Origin: Haloprofundus halophilus
GTDB taxonomy: Archaea; Halobacteriota; Halobacteria; Halobacteriales; Haloferacaceae
Reading direction: 5' to 3'
DNA: 64,000 bases
Assembly (NCBI RefSeq): GCF_003439925.1
Contig: NZ_QQRR01000001.1
Location: forward strand, 1,116,001 to 1,180,000
Shown piece by piece: positions 27,392 through 36,853 of the stretch. The notes under the pieces were generated by a model. That model was given only the letters and a program-made list of their open reading frames with translations. It made no database searches and was not told where the DNA came from. Every line of letters begins with the position of its first letter. The stretch's first letter is position 1. Made by a program: the position numbers and the translations under genes.

Positions 27392-27802
27392 CTACTCGGT
27401 AGGACGTGGCGCATTCTCGTACTTGATCATCTTCTCTGGCTTGTCAGAAATAGTCTCGTAGATTCGCTGGAGCGTGTCCTCTGCTGCGACCAGGTTGTGT
27501 TCATCGAGGAACTCCCGACCCTCCTCAGTAAGACCGTAAAACTTCCAGGGGTAGCCCTGCCGACGCTCACCGTCGTCCAGGGCAACTTCCTTGACGATGC
27601 CAGCGTCGATCAGCTTCTGGATATGCTTGTAGACAGTAGCGTCGCTGACGCTGGGATTCAGCTCCTCTAATTCGTACATCGAGGGAAGCTGTTCGGGGTG
27701 CTGGAGGATGTTATTGATGAGCGCAAATCGCGTCTGTTGGGTGACAAAATGGACGAGTCCTCGGGTTTCTGTTCCCGTAGCACTCTCAAGATCGGTGCTC
27801 AT
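27392..27802 (-). CDS. winged-helix transcriptional regulator
   Basis: The 136-residue protein has a winged-helix core: QTRFALINNILQHP, then the recognition region SDATVYKHIQKLIDAG and the wing GERRQGYPWKFYGLTEEGREFL, as in PadR/ArsR-like haloarchaeal regulators. Just upstream (27832-27900) are three related TTTAC-type half-sites, which suggests it binds its own promoter. The divergent reading frame starting at 27925 could be the original target gene. Confidence 0.85.
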   Translation of the reverse strand: MSTDLESATGTETRGLVHFVTQQTRFALINNILQHPEQLPSMYELEELNPSVSDATVYKHIQKLIDAGIVKEVALDDGERRQGYPWKFYGLTEEGREFLDEHNLVAAEDTLQRIYETISDKPEKMIKYENAPRPTE

Positions 27803-27831
27803 AGGTCACAGTAGACGGTCTGACGACGAGT

Positions 27832-27900
27832 AGTTTACCCTTGAGTAAATCACCCCAAGGTAAACTAAGTATGTTTGAGTCGGTGATTTACTTTGGGAAT
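27832..27900. promoter_or_regulatory. operator cluster between winged-helix gene and divergent frame
   Basis: A perfect inverted repeat AGTTTACC (27832-27839) / GGTAAACT (27859-27866) spans 35 bases. A third related half-site TTTACTTTGGG lies at about 27887-27897 and forms a second inverted pair with CCCCAAGGTAAA (27854-27865). The sites lie 30-100 bases upstream of the regulator start, as expected for autoregulation. Confidence 0.6.
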
Positions 27901-27924
27901 CAAATCTCTAGACGACGCGACTGA

Positions 27925-28031
27925 ATGCGTATGACTGACGAGAAGTCGCCTATCCCCAAGGAGATCCTCACGAGCACAAAGGAGCAACTCGACGAGATCG
28001 AAATGTTCCGATTAAACTCGTACCGACGATA
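27925..28031 (+). pseudogene. 5' fragment of gene divergent from the regulator
   Basis: From ATG 27925 the frame reads a plausible acidic N-terminus (MTDEKSPIPKEILTS, then KEQLDEIEMFRL) for about 35 residues. It then runs into the antisense of the TFB gene end at 28032 and loses protein character. It is probably the start of the gene once controlled by the winged-helix regulator, truncated when the TFB segment arrived. Confidence 0.4.
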
Positions 28032-28964
28032 TCATAGCCCCACTCCCTGTAGTTCTGCGTATCGCCCTCGAAGTGTTACAGGGGATGTCCCAGCTGTCTC
28101 TGCAATCTCTGCTTGCGTAATCGCCTCACCAAATTCGTCGACAGCCATGTAGATACACGCTGCTGCGATGCCTGAGGGCGCTCGCCCGTTCGCAAGTCCC
28201 TCACTCCAAGCAATATCTGCGAGTTCGAGTGCCCGTCGTTCGGCCAGTCGGGAGATATTACAAGAAGACGCAATCCGCGGTACGAGTTGCTTCGGTCGCT
28301 GTACCGCTGTCGCTAACCCCAACTCGGCGTTGAGCACTTTGTAGTCGTTTTTCACGCGCCCGCGTCGACACGCAGCTGCCCGTGCAACTTCGTCGAGCGT
28401 CCGAGTTACCTTCGTACATCGACACGCTGCGTACAGACTTGCTGCTGTCATCGACTCGATTGATCGTCCGACCAGAAGGTTCTCTTTTTGAGCCGTTCTG
28501 AATACTTGCGAGGCGAACTCGGTCACGCTTTTGTCAACTCCGAGCGCACTGGCCATTCGCTTGATCTCACCGAAACCATGTGCGAGGTTCCGTTTTTGTT
28601 TTGAGTCAAATCGAGCTCGACTCTGCTGCTTGCGAAGCCGTCCGAACTCTCGTCGCTTCTTCCCAGAGAGCGTCTTGCCGTATCCGTCCGTTTTGTAGCC
28701 GATTTCGGTCGACAGTCCACGGTCGTGACGGCTCACAGTGAGTGGCGCACCAGTCCGTTTTCGACTCCGTTCTTCCGATGAAAACACCCGCGGCTTCGAT
28801 GCATTGGCGATCCAGTACTCATTGACGATCAACCCGCACTCGCTACACTGGTGTTCACCACCTTCAGTTCGGAGCCTGCCGTCGCACTCAGGGCAGTGTT
28901 CGGCTTGGATGGTCTGTCCGTTCGATTCGTCAAACGTTGTCGTGTAGACGTTTCTCGTCGTCAT
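28032..28964 (-). CDS. tfb: transcription initiation factor IIB (TFB)
   Basis: TFB bridges TBP at the promoter and RNA polymerase. The N-terminal zinc ribbon is visible (CPECDGRL then CSECGLIV), followed by the B-reader region (RVFSSEERSRKRTGAP, GLSTEIGYK) and two cyclin folds (around residues 105-190 and 205-310). ATG 28964 (MTTRNVYTTTFDE) is preferred; a frame extension to 29003 runs into the GC-rich leader. Haloarchaea carry many TFB copies; this accessory one may direct transcription of plasmid genes. Confidence 0.95.
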   Translation of the reverse strand: MTTRNVYTTTFDESNGQTIQAEHCPECDGRLRTEGGEHQCSECGLIVNEYWIANASKPRVFSSEERSRKRTGAPLTVSRHDRGLSTEIGYKTDGYGKTLSGKKRREFGRLRKQQSRARFDSKQKRNLAHGFGEIKRMASALGVDKSVTEFASQVFRTAQKENLLVGRSIESMTAASLYAACRCTKVTRTLDEVARAAACRRGRVKNDYKVLNAELGLATAVQRPKQLVPRIASSCNISRLAERRALELADIAWSEGLANGRAPSGIAAACIYMAVDEFGEAITQAEIAETAGTSPVTLRGRYAELQGVGL

Positions 28965-28992
28965 CTTTGATCTCGGGACGACCACTTTCTGA

Positions 28993-29026
28993 CCGCCCCG
29001 CACCCCTCGGGGGCGGCAATAAAATT
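28993..29026 (-). promoter_or_regulatory. GC palindrome plus TTTTAT leader upstream of tfb (shared element 1)
   Basis: Read on the minus strand this is AATTTTATTGCCG followed by CCCCCGAGGGGTGCGGGGCGG, a TATA-like box joined to a GC stem. Nearly the same arrangement precedes the ardC-like gene (41011-41044), and a related form the SWIM gene (33383-33420). It is probably a common promoter/leader class. Confidence 0.5.
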
Positions 29027-29220
29027 CTCTGAGCTACCGTCTCACAGTCATCCCAGGTCGGATGAACCGCGATTCGGCAAGACAGTCGATCTCGTAGACA
29101 CTGCCAACTAGTGAAATCATCCACAGGAGGTTTTGAACAGTATCTTCAAATATTCATATGGCGTCTAAGACTTAGAGGGCGGTGGCTGGGCGAACGATTC
29201 AGTGCCGCAATCATCAACTC

Positions 29221-29847
29221 ATGCCGACGTTTACAGACGAAAAGCGGGCACAAGTTCGTGAGTCACTCCGAGAGGCCGGCCGTGAATTGTTTGTTCGCTA
29301 CGGGGTACGGAAGACGACGATTTCGGAACTCACTGAGTCAGCAGGGATTGGCACTGGGACGTTCTACCGATTCTACGACTCGAAGGAGGACCTCTACGTC
29401 GACATTCTTGAGCAGTATAATGAGGCGCTGATTCCTCGACTCCTGCGTGAGTCTGTCGAAACGTACGACGACCCAGAACAAGCTATCGCGGCGCTCCTCA
29501 ATGTAACGCTTGACGAGTTCGAGTCGAACCCACTGCTCCAGCGGATTCTCGCTGAAAACGAAGTCGACCATCTCCGTAACAGCGTTTCAGATGAAAAACT
29601 CCAGGAGGAACGCACTCACTCGATGGGGTTCTTCCTTCCGTACATCACAGACTGGTACGACAAAGGGAAGGTTGTTGGACCGGATCCTGAGACCGTTGCG
29701 GAGACAATTCGCGCGGTCAGTCGCATCGCCCTCCAGAAGGAGCAAATTGGTGAGAAACGGTATCCAAAGGTTCGAGACACGCTCGTTGCCGCCGTCGCGT
29801 CGGGACTGACCCGAGGGGGCGATTCCTCGGAGGATTCTGATGAGTAA
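29221..29847 (+). CDS. TetR-family transcriptional regulator
   Basis: The N-terminus has the TetR helix-turn-helix: ESLREAGRELFVRYGVRKTT, ISELTESAGIGTGTFYRFY, followed by the usual DSKEDLYVDILEQY. The remaining ~150 residues form the helical ligand domain. ATG 29221 (MPTFTDEKRAQV) is preferred over 29182. The gene overlaps the next one by eight bases, so it probably represses and is co-transcribed with that enzyme gene. Confidence 0.92.
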   Translation: MPTFTDEKRAQVRESLREAGRELFVRYGVRKTTISELTESAGIGTGTFYRFYDSKEDLYVDILEQYNEALIPRLLRESVETYDDPEQAIAALLNVTLDEFESNPLLQRILAENEVDHLRNSVSDEKLQEERTHSMGFFLPYITDWYDKGKVVGPDPETVAETIRAVSRIALQKEQIGEKRYPKVRDTLVAAVASGLTRGGDSSEDSDE

Positions 29848-32566
29848 CATTGGAGACGCAGACTCCCGCGGAGTCGGCGGTCCGTACGTCGTCTCGTTAC
29901 GCGACCCGACAGCGACAAACCGCGCGCTCGTCGGTGGGAAAGGGGCGAACCTCGCTCGACTCGTTGAGGCAGGACTTCCAGTACCCGACGGATTTTGCGT
30001 GACAACTGTCGCGTATTGGGAACTCGTCGACGACGAGTTAGTCAACGAGCTGCGCGACGACCTCTTGGACCTTGATCCAGCGGACACCGAAAGAATCACC
30101 GACGTAGGGTCGTCGCTTCGCGCTCGCATCAACGCTCTCGACGTACCGACACCGATTCAGGAGGCTATCGAGGACGCACTTGCCGACATAGAATCCGAAA
30201 GCGAGACCGAGACAGCGTATGCTGTACGTTCCTCGGCGACAGCTGAAGACCTTCCAGACGCCTCCTTCGCCGGTCAGCAGGAGACGTTTCTCAACGTCCA
30301 AGGTATTGATGAAATCGTCGACAGCGTTCGGGCCTGCATGGCGAGTCTGTTCACTAATCGTGCCATTTCATACCGCACGAAGAACGGAATTTCGCACGAG
30401 AACGTTGCACTCTCAGTCGTCGTCCAGCAGATGGTCACCCCGAGTATATCTGGAATCTTGTTTACTGCCGACCCTACCAGCGGCAATCGTCGTATCGCCG
30501 CTATCGAGGCCGTCCTAGGGCTTGGGGAGGCACTCGTCTCGGGTGAGACTGCGGCTGACGCCGTTCGGGTCGATACCCCAACCGGAGACATTATCGATTA
30601 CCAGATAGGTGACCAGCGAATGGCGGTTCGACCGCGTTCCGAAGGGGGCGTCGAGACAGTCGAGCTTTCGGCTGCCGAGCGCTCGAATCGCGTTCTCACA
30701 GACGAGCAAGTGCGGACGCTAGTCGAACTAGGGACGAAAATTCAAACGTTGTTCGGGTACCCTCAGGATATAGAGTGGTGTCTCGAAGACGGCAAAATCC
30801 AAGTCGTTCAGTCGCGGCCGATAACCTCGCTATTCCCGCTACCCACCCCAGAGCCGACGGACGACAGACTTCACGTCTATTACAGCCTGGGGCACGCGCA
30901 GGCGTTCGCTGAGGCATTACCCCCGCTGGTACGAGATGTCTGGATGTCCTACACCGAGACCACGTTCGAGGCGTTCGGGTTTGATGGTCGCGGCCCATGG
31001 GGGGTCGAGGCGGGCGGACGGGTGTATATGGATGCGACGAACCTCTTGCGGATTAGAGTCCTCCGGAATCTAGTCCCGAAGCAACTTGCGGCCACGAGCG
31101 AACCGATGGGGGCCGCCATGGAGGCTATCCTCGAGCGACGTAGCGAGGAGTTCCATCCCGACCGGTCACTTATAGAGACGCTGGCGGCGACACCCACGCT
31201 CGTCCGTAGAACTTGGCGGGGACTGACGGCCAGCCAACCACTCCTATCGGCGATGACGAACGGATTGCTCGGCGCGTTTGTCGAAACACCAGCCTCACCC
31301 GAACACGAGGAAGAGAAGTGGACAGTGTGGGGTCAAGAGATCGCATCGCAGGTCCGTGAACAAGAGACACCAGCCGAGCGGGTCCGCACAGTCTTTGATT
31401 TACTGGACGTCGCTATCGACTTTCCTCCTACTGGCCCGCTGCTTGGGGCATTCGTAGCCGGCGAGGTTTTGGAAGGAATGTTCCCGGACGCCCCCGAGGA
31501 CGTCAATGCCGTCGGTCGGGGATTCCCAAAAGAAGTGGTGACTCGGATCAATCTCGGACTCGGGGACCTTGCGGACATAGCTCGCGACAATCCTTCGGTC
31601 GCGGCCGCACTCCGTGAGGGAGCCTCGATTGACGCAATCGAGTCGCTCGAAGGCGGTGAAGAATTTCGCGCCGAACTCGACAGATTCCTCGACGAGTTCG
31701 GACACCGCGCAACTGGCGAGATTGACGTGAGCCGTCCTCGGTGGCGTGAAGATCCCTCGGTGTTGCTCGCAACGATTCGTGCAAACCTCAACCACGCCGA
31801 GACAGGCGAACACCACAAGCACGTCAGACAGATGGAGCAGGAGGCACTCGCAGCAGCTGAACGGTTAGAGCAACGGGCTGGACGCGGCCTCCTCGGCCCG
31901 CTACGTCGACGAGTCACTCGGCGACTAATTCGGACCTACCGGGGCTACATTCAGACCCGTGAGTACCCTAAGCAGGGAGCCGCACACATGTTCGCAGCAT
32001 GGCGTGAGGCGTTTCGCGATGCAGGTGATATGCTTGTCACAGAAGGACACCTCGACGACCCGACAGATGTCTGGTTCCTACGCATCAACGAACTGCTCAC
32101 CGCACTGGAAGGTGAATCAATTAGCGTTGACATCGCCGCTCGGCGAGTCGAGTTCAAGCATCACAAGTCGATAGACGCCCCGCCTGTGTTGACGAGCGAA
32201 GGCGAAGCACCCAGGGGAGAAATTGACCGTGGAGACGTCCCTGAAGGTTCACTCGTCGGTACTGGCGTCTCCGGTGGTGTCGTTGAGGGCATCGCACGGG
32301 TCATCCGTGATCCTACAGAGGAGACCATCGAGAAAGGCGAAATTCTTGTCGCACCGTCGTCTGACCCCGGTTGGACGCCGCTGTTTCTGAACGCTGCGGG
32401 CATGGTCGTTGAGGTCGGCGGTCGAATGAGCCACGGCGCACTCGTCGCTCGCGAATACGGAATCCCGGCCGTTGTCTCGGTACCTGAGGCGACACACGAG
32501 ATAAAAACTGGCCAACGAGTTCGGATTGATGGTACACGTGGCCTCGTCCAGATCATAGACGGCTGA
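29840..32566 (+). CDS. PEP synthase/rifampicin-phosphotransferase-like dikinase
   Basis: The 908-residue enzyme has an N-terminal ATP-grasp domain (VGGKGANLARLVEAGLPVP, AVRSSATAEDLPDASFAGQQ, EWCLEDGKIQVVQSRPI), a long middle domain, and a C-terminal phosphohistidine swivel domain with His865 in RMSHGALVAREYGIPAVV. This order is that of PEP synthases lacking the PEP-binding barrel, that is, rifampicin phosphotransferase-type enzymes, which transfer phosphate from ATP to a small molecule. TetR control by the overlapping gene upstream suggests a drug or metabolite substrate. The family is sure; the substrate is not. Confidence 0.88.
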   Translation: MSNIGDADSRGVGGPYVVSLRDPTATNRALVGGKGANLARLVEAGLPVPDGFCVTTVAYWELVDDELVNELRDDLLDLDPADTERITDVGSSLRARINALDVPTPIQEAIEDALADIESESETETAYAVRSSATAEDLPDASFAGQQETFLNVQGIDEIVDSVRACMASLFTNRAISYRTKNGISHENVALSVVVQQMVTPSISGILFTADPTSGNRRIAAIEAVLGLGEALVSGETAADAVRVDTPTGDIIDYQIGDQRMAVRPRSEGGVETVELSAAERSNRVLTDEQVRTLVELGTKIQTLFGYPQDIEWCLEDGKIQVVQSRPITSLFPLPTPEPTDDRLHVYYSLGHAQAFAEALPPLVRDVWMSYTETTFEAFGFDGRGPWGVEAGGRVYMDATNLLRIRVLRNLVPKQLAATSEPMGAAMEAILERRSEEFHPDRSLIETLAATPTLVRRTWRGLTASQPLLSAMTNGLLGAFVETPASPEHEEEKWTVWGQEIASQVREQETPAERVRTVFDLLDVAIDFPPTGPLLGAFVAGEVLEGMFPDAPEDVNAVGRGFPKEVVTRINLGLGDLADIARDNPSVAAALREGASIDAIESLEGGEEFRAELDRFLDEFGHRATGEIDVSRPRWREDPSVLLATIRANLNHAETGEHHKHVRQMEQEALAAAERLEQRAGRGLLGPLRRRVTRRLIRTYRGYIQTREYPKQGAAHMFAAWREAFRDAGDMLVTEGHLDDPTDVWFLRINELLTALEGESISVDIAARRVEFKHHKSIDAPPVLTSEGEAPRGEIDRGDVPEGSLVGTGVSGGVVEGIARVIRDPTEETIEKGEILVAPSSDPGWTPLFLNAAGMVVEVGGRMSHGALVAREYGIPAVVSVPEATHEIKTGQRVRIDGTRGLVQIIDG

Positions 32567-32659
32567 CACTCGGTTCAACGTCCGAATCTGGAGGAACTAC
32601 GCTGAAATTAGCAGAACCCATCTCGCGTAGACTCTATTACTCAGACCCTTAGACAAAGT

Positions 32660-32795
32660 TAGTGGAGGTGTTTTTATACTATGTATACGGAGGTGGCATT
32701 CAGAAACCACTCCGTGAAAAACGGTGCCCAATAGTATACTTAGCACCTCCCCTGTAGCCACTCCGTAGTATACCTCTGAAAGGTGGTCACCTATC
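32660..32795. repeat. cluster of GTATAC / CACCTCC repeats
   Basis: Three copies of a GTATAC core lie at about 32682, 32733 and 32768, each flanked within ~15 bases by GGAGGTG or its complement CACCTCC, in both orientations. The cluster sits between the 3' ends of convergent genes, so it is not an obvious promoter. It may be a protein-binding array or a remnant of a small element. Confidence 0.4.
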
Positions 32796-32809
32796 GACTG
32801 TCTACTTCA

Positions 32810-33358
32810 CTATCTCACAGTCGTCCCTGGCCGGACGAACCGCCCATCCGGCCTAGGCGTCTTTCCGGCTCGAATCTCCATATCGACCCGACGAATGTGC
32901 TTACACCCATTCTTGGGTTCCCGTTTCTCGTAGTCAGGGCAGCTACAACTCCGTGTAGCGATGTCGACAACGTACGTATTGCCGCTCCCGCTTTCGACAA
33001 CATACTGCGGTCCACACACTCCGAAGCGAACGTTGATGTCTTCGGTTATTGCCCGACGAGTTCGCGGGTCGTCAATCGAGTACCCGCCGTCGGTTACGGC
33101 GTCAGTTGATGACTCGACAGTGCATCGCTCAATGAAGTCCTCAACGTCGTTGCGCTCTTGTCCGCACTTCTCACAACGCCAGTAGCTCGTACGGTACTCT
33201 CGTACCTTCGGGTCTGGGAGTTCTACGTAGCTGTCTGTTGGTTCTCGGCCAGGAATCCATTCGACGACTCGAAGGAGTTGGTGTTGCTTCCAGTTTCGAG
33301 AACGGCTGAGTTGGTTACTGGTCGGTTCTACCCCTACGTGCTGTTTCTGACTCGACAT
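32810..33358 (-). CDS. SWIM zinc-finger protein
   Basis: From ATG 33358 (MSSQKQHVGVEP) the protein has 182 residues. The C-terminal part has the SWIM motif CSCPDYEKREPKNGCKH (CxCx..CxH), a zinc module that binds DNA or protein in haloarchaeal plasmid genes. An earlier CEKCGQERN pair could be half of a second zinc site. A GC-palindromic leader lies directly upstream. Confidence 0.82.
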   Translation of the reverse strand: MSSQKQHVGVEPTSNQLSRSRNWKQHQLLRVVEWIPGREPTDSYVELPDPKVREYRTSYWRCEKCGQERNDVEDFIERCTVESSTDAVTDGGYSIDDPRTRRAITEDINVRFGVCGPQYVVESGSGNTYVVDIATRSCSCPDYEKREPKNGCKHIRRVDMEIRAGKTPRPDGRFVRPGTTVR

Positions 33359-33382
33359 GGCAAACACGGAGACGACTACGTG

Positions 33383-33420
33383 AATTTCGCGCCTCCGGCC
33401 CTCCGGGGGCGCGAAAAACT
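33383..33420 (-). promoter_or_regulatory. GC palindrome and AT box upstream of SWIM gene (shared element 2)
   Basis: On the minus strand the sequence reads AGTTTTTCGCGCCCCCGGAG followed by GGCCGGAGGCGCGAAATT; CGCGCC and GGCGCG form a stem. It sits 25-60 bases before ATG 33358 and resembles the elements before tfb and ardC. Confidence 0.45.
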
Positions 33421-33528
33421 GGCTCAAGACGAGTCTCGAGGAACTGCTACAGCGGCACAAAAATGACCCAGTCGGAACGGCGGAGCAACGAGGAAAACGG
33501 AAAAAAGAACGAGGAGAGACGAAGAGAG

Positions 33529-34098
33529 CTACCCGAGGATGTAGTCGAGCTTCGGGTATTTCTCGATGAGTGCGACGCCGTCGATCTTGTACTGTTCGAC
33601 GAGCGCGTCGAGTCCGAGGATGCGGCCAGCGCCGAACGCCGCGACCGCGAGGAACACCAACGCGTACATGAAGTCGCTGTTGATGAACCCGTGGGCGAGG
33701 TCCCAGTTCCCGAAGTAGAACAGAACCATCATCATCGCGCCGAAGAACGCCGCCAGGCGGGTTAGCAGGCCGACCATGATGCCGAGACCGATGGCGACTT
33801 CACCCCACGGAACGGCGACGTCGACGAAGCTGACGAACCACGGCGTCTGGCTCATCCACAGGAACATCCCTGCTAGAGGATTGCCGTTCGTCGCCGCGAC
33901 GTTCGCGAGGTAGCCTTGGGAGGCGAATCCACCGAGGACTTTCGTTGCCCCCGAGTAGAAGAACGCGAAGCCGATGACGAGACGCAGCGCGAGGACGAAC
34001 CACGCACTAAGGCTGTGGGCCTGTCCGCGAATGGTGTAGCCGCCGATAGAGCTCTCGAAGGAATTTACAGTAGTTGTTGGAATGGTGTTTGCAGACAT
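33529..34098 (-). CDS. DoxX-family membrane protein
   Basis: The 189-residue protein has four hydrophobic helices: ALRLVIGFAFFYSGATKV (a DoxX hallmark), a second around VPWGEVAIGLGIMVGLLTR, a third AAFFGAMMMVLFYFGNW and a fourth ALVFLAVAAFGAGRI. DoxX proteins are small quinone-linked or thiosulfate-related membrane subunits, often with unknown exact role. It stands alone. Confidence 0.88.
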   Translation of the reverse strand: MSANTIPTTTVNSFESSIGGYTIRGQAHSLSAWFVLALRLVIGFAFFYSGATKVLGGFASQGYLANVAATNGNPLAGMFLWMSQTPWFVSFVDVAVPWGEVAIGLGIMVGLLTRLAAFFGAMMMVLFYFGNWDLAHGFINSDFMYALVFLAVAAFGAGRILGLDALVEQYKIDGVALIEKYPKLDYILG

Positions 34099-34216
34099 TG
34101 GGAGAAAACCTCCTACCTATCTTGACGTTTGCCCAGATAATAAACACATATTGACTGACTGTATCACGCAGCCAAGAAATACGCACGATCGTATTCTACG
34201 ACGGAAGTGGTCTCAG

Positions 34217-34270
34217 TAGCTCTGTCGAAATCCTCGGAATTTGATAGGAGCTACGTGCTGCATACAGAGC
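34217..34270 (+). repeat. interspersed ~60-bp repeat (family G), copy
   Basis: Begins GTAGCTCTGTCGAAATCCTC and ends GTGCTGCATACAGAGC, the two conserved blocks of this family. Confidence 0.5.
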
Positions 34271-34499
34271 TTCTCTTCAGCAGGACCCGATGCTGATGCG
34301 CCTACTAAATGTCGGAGCCCCTGTTCGCAGGCAGTCGGCAGAACGAGAGGACAGTCGATGGCCTTTAGATTCACAAAATCAGTTCACTACTGACAGCAGA
34401 CAGTCACCCGCGAATTCATTAGATGGTTTTAGTCGATGGAACGAGATGCATGAATATGGACACGCTACAATCGAACGGCAGTACGTTCCGGGGGTACCG

Positions 34500-35831
34500 A
34501 TGGTAAACATCGCGCTCTCAGCTGCACAAATCGTCTTAGCGCTGTTTCTCGTGGTGCTCAATGGCTTTTTTGTCGCTGCAGAGTTCGCCTTCGTTCGGAT
34601 TCGGGGGACATCAGTTGACCAGCTCGTTGAGGAAGAGCGGCCCGGCTCGGGGACGCTCCAAGATGTGATGACGAACCTCGACAACTACCTCGCCACAACG
34701 CAACTCGGCATCACCATCGCCTCGCTCGGACTGGGATGGGTCGGCGAACCCGCAGTAGCGGCGCTCATCGAACCCGTACTGGAATCGGTTCTCCCGGCGA
34801 ATCTCATCCATCTCGTTGCGTTCGCAATCGGTTTTAGCATCATCACGTTTCTCCACGTCGTCTTCGGTGAACTCGCGCCGAAGACGCTCGCAATCGCCCA
34901 GACCGAGCGACTCTCGCTGTTCCTCGCCCCGCCAATGAAGTTCTTCTATTACGTACTTTATCCGGGAATTGTCGTCTTCAACGGCGCAGCCAACGCGTTC
35001 ACGCGGTCGCTTGGTGTGCCGCCTGCGTCCGAAACGGATGAGACACTCGGCGAGCGGGAGCTCCTTCGGGTACTAACACGATCGGGCGAGGGCGGGGACA
35101 TCGACATGGCAGAAGTGACGATGATCGAGCGCGTCTTCGATCTTGACGACACCGTGTTGCGAGAGGTCATGGTCCCACGACCGGACGTGGTGAGCGTTCC
35201 GGCGGATGCCACGCTCTCCGAACTACATTCGATCGTCTTCGAGTCCGGTCACACGCGCTATCCGGCTCTTGACGCCAACGACGGTGACCAAGTGGTCGGA
35301 TTCGTGGACGTCAAGGACGTGCTGCAAGCGGAGGTGGACGATGGGGATGCCGAGGTAGTCGGTGACATCGCCCGCGAAATTCTCATCGTCCCGGAGACCA
35401 TGTCAATTAGCGATCTCCTGATACAATTCAGGGAGGATCGCCAGCAGATGGCCGCAGTCATCGACGAGTGGGGGGCGTTCGAGGGGATTGCGACGGTCGA
35501 AGACATCGTTGAGGCCCTCGTCGGAGACCTTCGAGACGGGTTCGACCTCGATGAGCGCGAACATTCGATACGTCAGCGTGACGATGAGGGGTACGACATT
35601 GACGGCGGAGTCCCATTGTCGAAAGTTTCCGACGCCCTCAATGGCGACTTCGATAGCGAAGTGGTCGAAACGATCGGTGGGCTGGTGCTGGGACGACTCA
35701 ATCGCGTGCCAGAACCTGGTGACCGCGTCGAGATCAACGGTCACGTCGTTGAGGTAACGGGCGTCGAGGGGACCCGAATTTCGACGGTATGGGTCCACGA
35801 AAGAGATATCGACGATCCAGCAGTGGACTGA
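34500..35831 (+). CDS. CNNM/CorC-type transporter (DUF21-CBS-CorC_HlyC)
   Basis: From ATG 34500 the 443-residue protein starts with a DUF21 membrane domain (AAQIVLALFLVVLNGFFVAAEFAFVR, ATTQLGITIASLGLGW, FSIITFLHVVFGELAPKT), then two CBS domains (VMVPRPDVVSVPAD; GAFEGIATVEDIVEAL) and a C-terminal CorC_HlyC domain (VVETIGGLVLGRLNRVPEPGD). This is the layout of Mg2+/Co2+ efflux proteins. An in-frame upstream frame reaching 34290 reads non-protein-like. Confidence 0.92.
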   Translation: MVNIALSAAQIVLALFLVVLNGFFVAAEFAFVRIRGTSVDQLVEEERPGSGTLQDVMTNLDNYLATTQLGITIASLGLGWVGEPAVAALIEPVLESVLPANLIHLVAFAIGFSIITFLHVVFGELAPKTLAIAQTERLSLFLAPPMKFFYYVLYPGIVVFNGAANAFTRSLGVPPASETDETLGERELLRVLTRSGEGGDIDMAEVTMIERVFDLDDTVLREVMVPRPDVVSVPADATLSELHSIVFESGHTRYPALDANDGDQVVGFVDVKDVLQAEVDDGDAEVVGDIAREILIVPETMSISDLLIQFREDRQQMAAVIDEWGAFEGIATVEDIVEALVGDLRDGFDLDEREHSIRQRDDEGYDIDGGVPLSKVSDALNGDFDSEVVETIGGLVLGRLNRVPEPGDRVEINGHVVEVTGVEGTRISTVWVHERDIDDPAVD

Positions 35832-36061
35832 CAGGATTTGCGTGGATCCTCATACTTTCCAGTGTAGCAGATCACAAATCTGTTAAAATCGGCGTGCAGG
35901 ACTTAGAGGATAAGTTCAGCACAACGACTCCGTTTGTTTCACGTCGAAACCGGTGACTACTCGCTCACTACACCTGCGTACTGTTCGATGTTCTCCAGTA
36001 CTAACACTCAGATTACGCCGTCACCAACACTGCTTATGGAGCGAGGAGGTGTCTCTCCTTT

Positions 36062-36781
36062 ATGACCGATTCGGGTAGCGACGAGTTCGACCCAACAGCA
36101 CCAGATCAACGGGAGATCGGCCGCGAAATGGTTGACGACAGTACGGGACTCGGTTCGGTGATGGCCCACGCCTATCGCGGAGAGGTAGACCGAGTAGGAA
36201 CGTGGCGGCAGCGCCTCGACGAGACGACGACGTGGGCGGTGACGCTGATGGCAGCAATTCTGACGTGGGCGTTTTCGAGTGCTGATAACCCACACTATAT
36301 TTTGCTGATCGGGATCGTTGTCGTCACCATCTTTCTGGGCATCGAAGCACGGCGGTACCGGGACTACGACGTCTTTCGCTCTCGTGTTCGAGTCATCCAA
36401 GAGAACTTATTCGCAAACGCCCTCGATCCATCGCAAGGCACTGAAAGTCACGACTGGCGAGCTGAACTGAGCGGGGACTATCGCAGGCCGACGCTGAAAG
36501 TCTCGTTCTACGAAGCACTCGCAAACCGGCTCCGGCGTGTCTACCTCGCGCTGCTCAGTGTCCTCTTGGTCGCGTGGGTCTTTAGGATTACAGCGTTCGC
36601 GCCGCGCCAAGACTGGCTGACAACCGCTGGAATCGCCCGTCTCCCTGGGATTGTTGTGGTTGCCGTTGTGGGTGTGTTCTACGTCGTACTGCTGGGCGTC
36701 ACTTTTTGGCCCCGCGAGCGCCATGCCAAGGGTGAATTCCGTGAGGGTGATCCGGACGACTGGAAAGAGACGGACCGATAA
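36062..36781 (+). CDS. DUF2270 membrane protein
   Basis: The 239-residue protein matches the DUF2270 family: two adjacent helices at about 58-95 (WAVTLMAAILTWAFSS, ILLIGIVVVTIFLGIEARR), the motif YRDYDVFRSRVRVIQENLFA and two further helices near residues 160-225. Function of the family is unknown. It begins a rightward cluster with the DUF4177 and a further membrane protein gene. Confidence 0.85.
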   Translation: MTDSGSDEFDPTAPDQREIGREMVDDSTGLGSVMAHAYRGEVDRVGTWRQRLDETTTWAVTLMAAILTWAFSSADNPHYILLIGIVVVTIFLGIEARRYRDYDVFRSRVRVIQENLFANALDPSQGTESHDWRAELSGDYRRPTLKVSFYEALANRLRRVYLALLSVLLVAWVFRITAFAPRQDWLTTAGIARLPGIVVVAVVGVFYVVLLGVTFWPRERHAKGEFREGDPDDWKETDR

Positions 36782-36853
36782 ATCCGTTCTCCGTATATGT
36801 ACCATCTCGGTAGTGGAACGGGATATAGAGGGCTGCAGTACCTACTAGGAGTG

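Noticed and set aside
31333-31917. 194-codon leftward frame within the dikinase gene
   Set aside because: Ser/Arg-rich shadow; the coding frame has ordered enzyme motifs.
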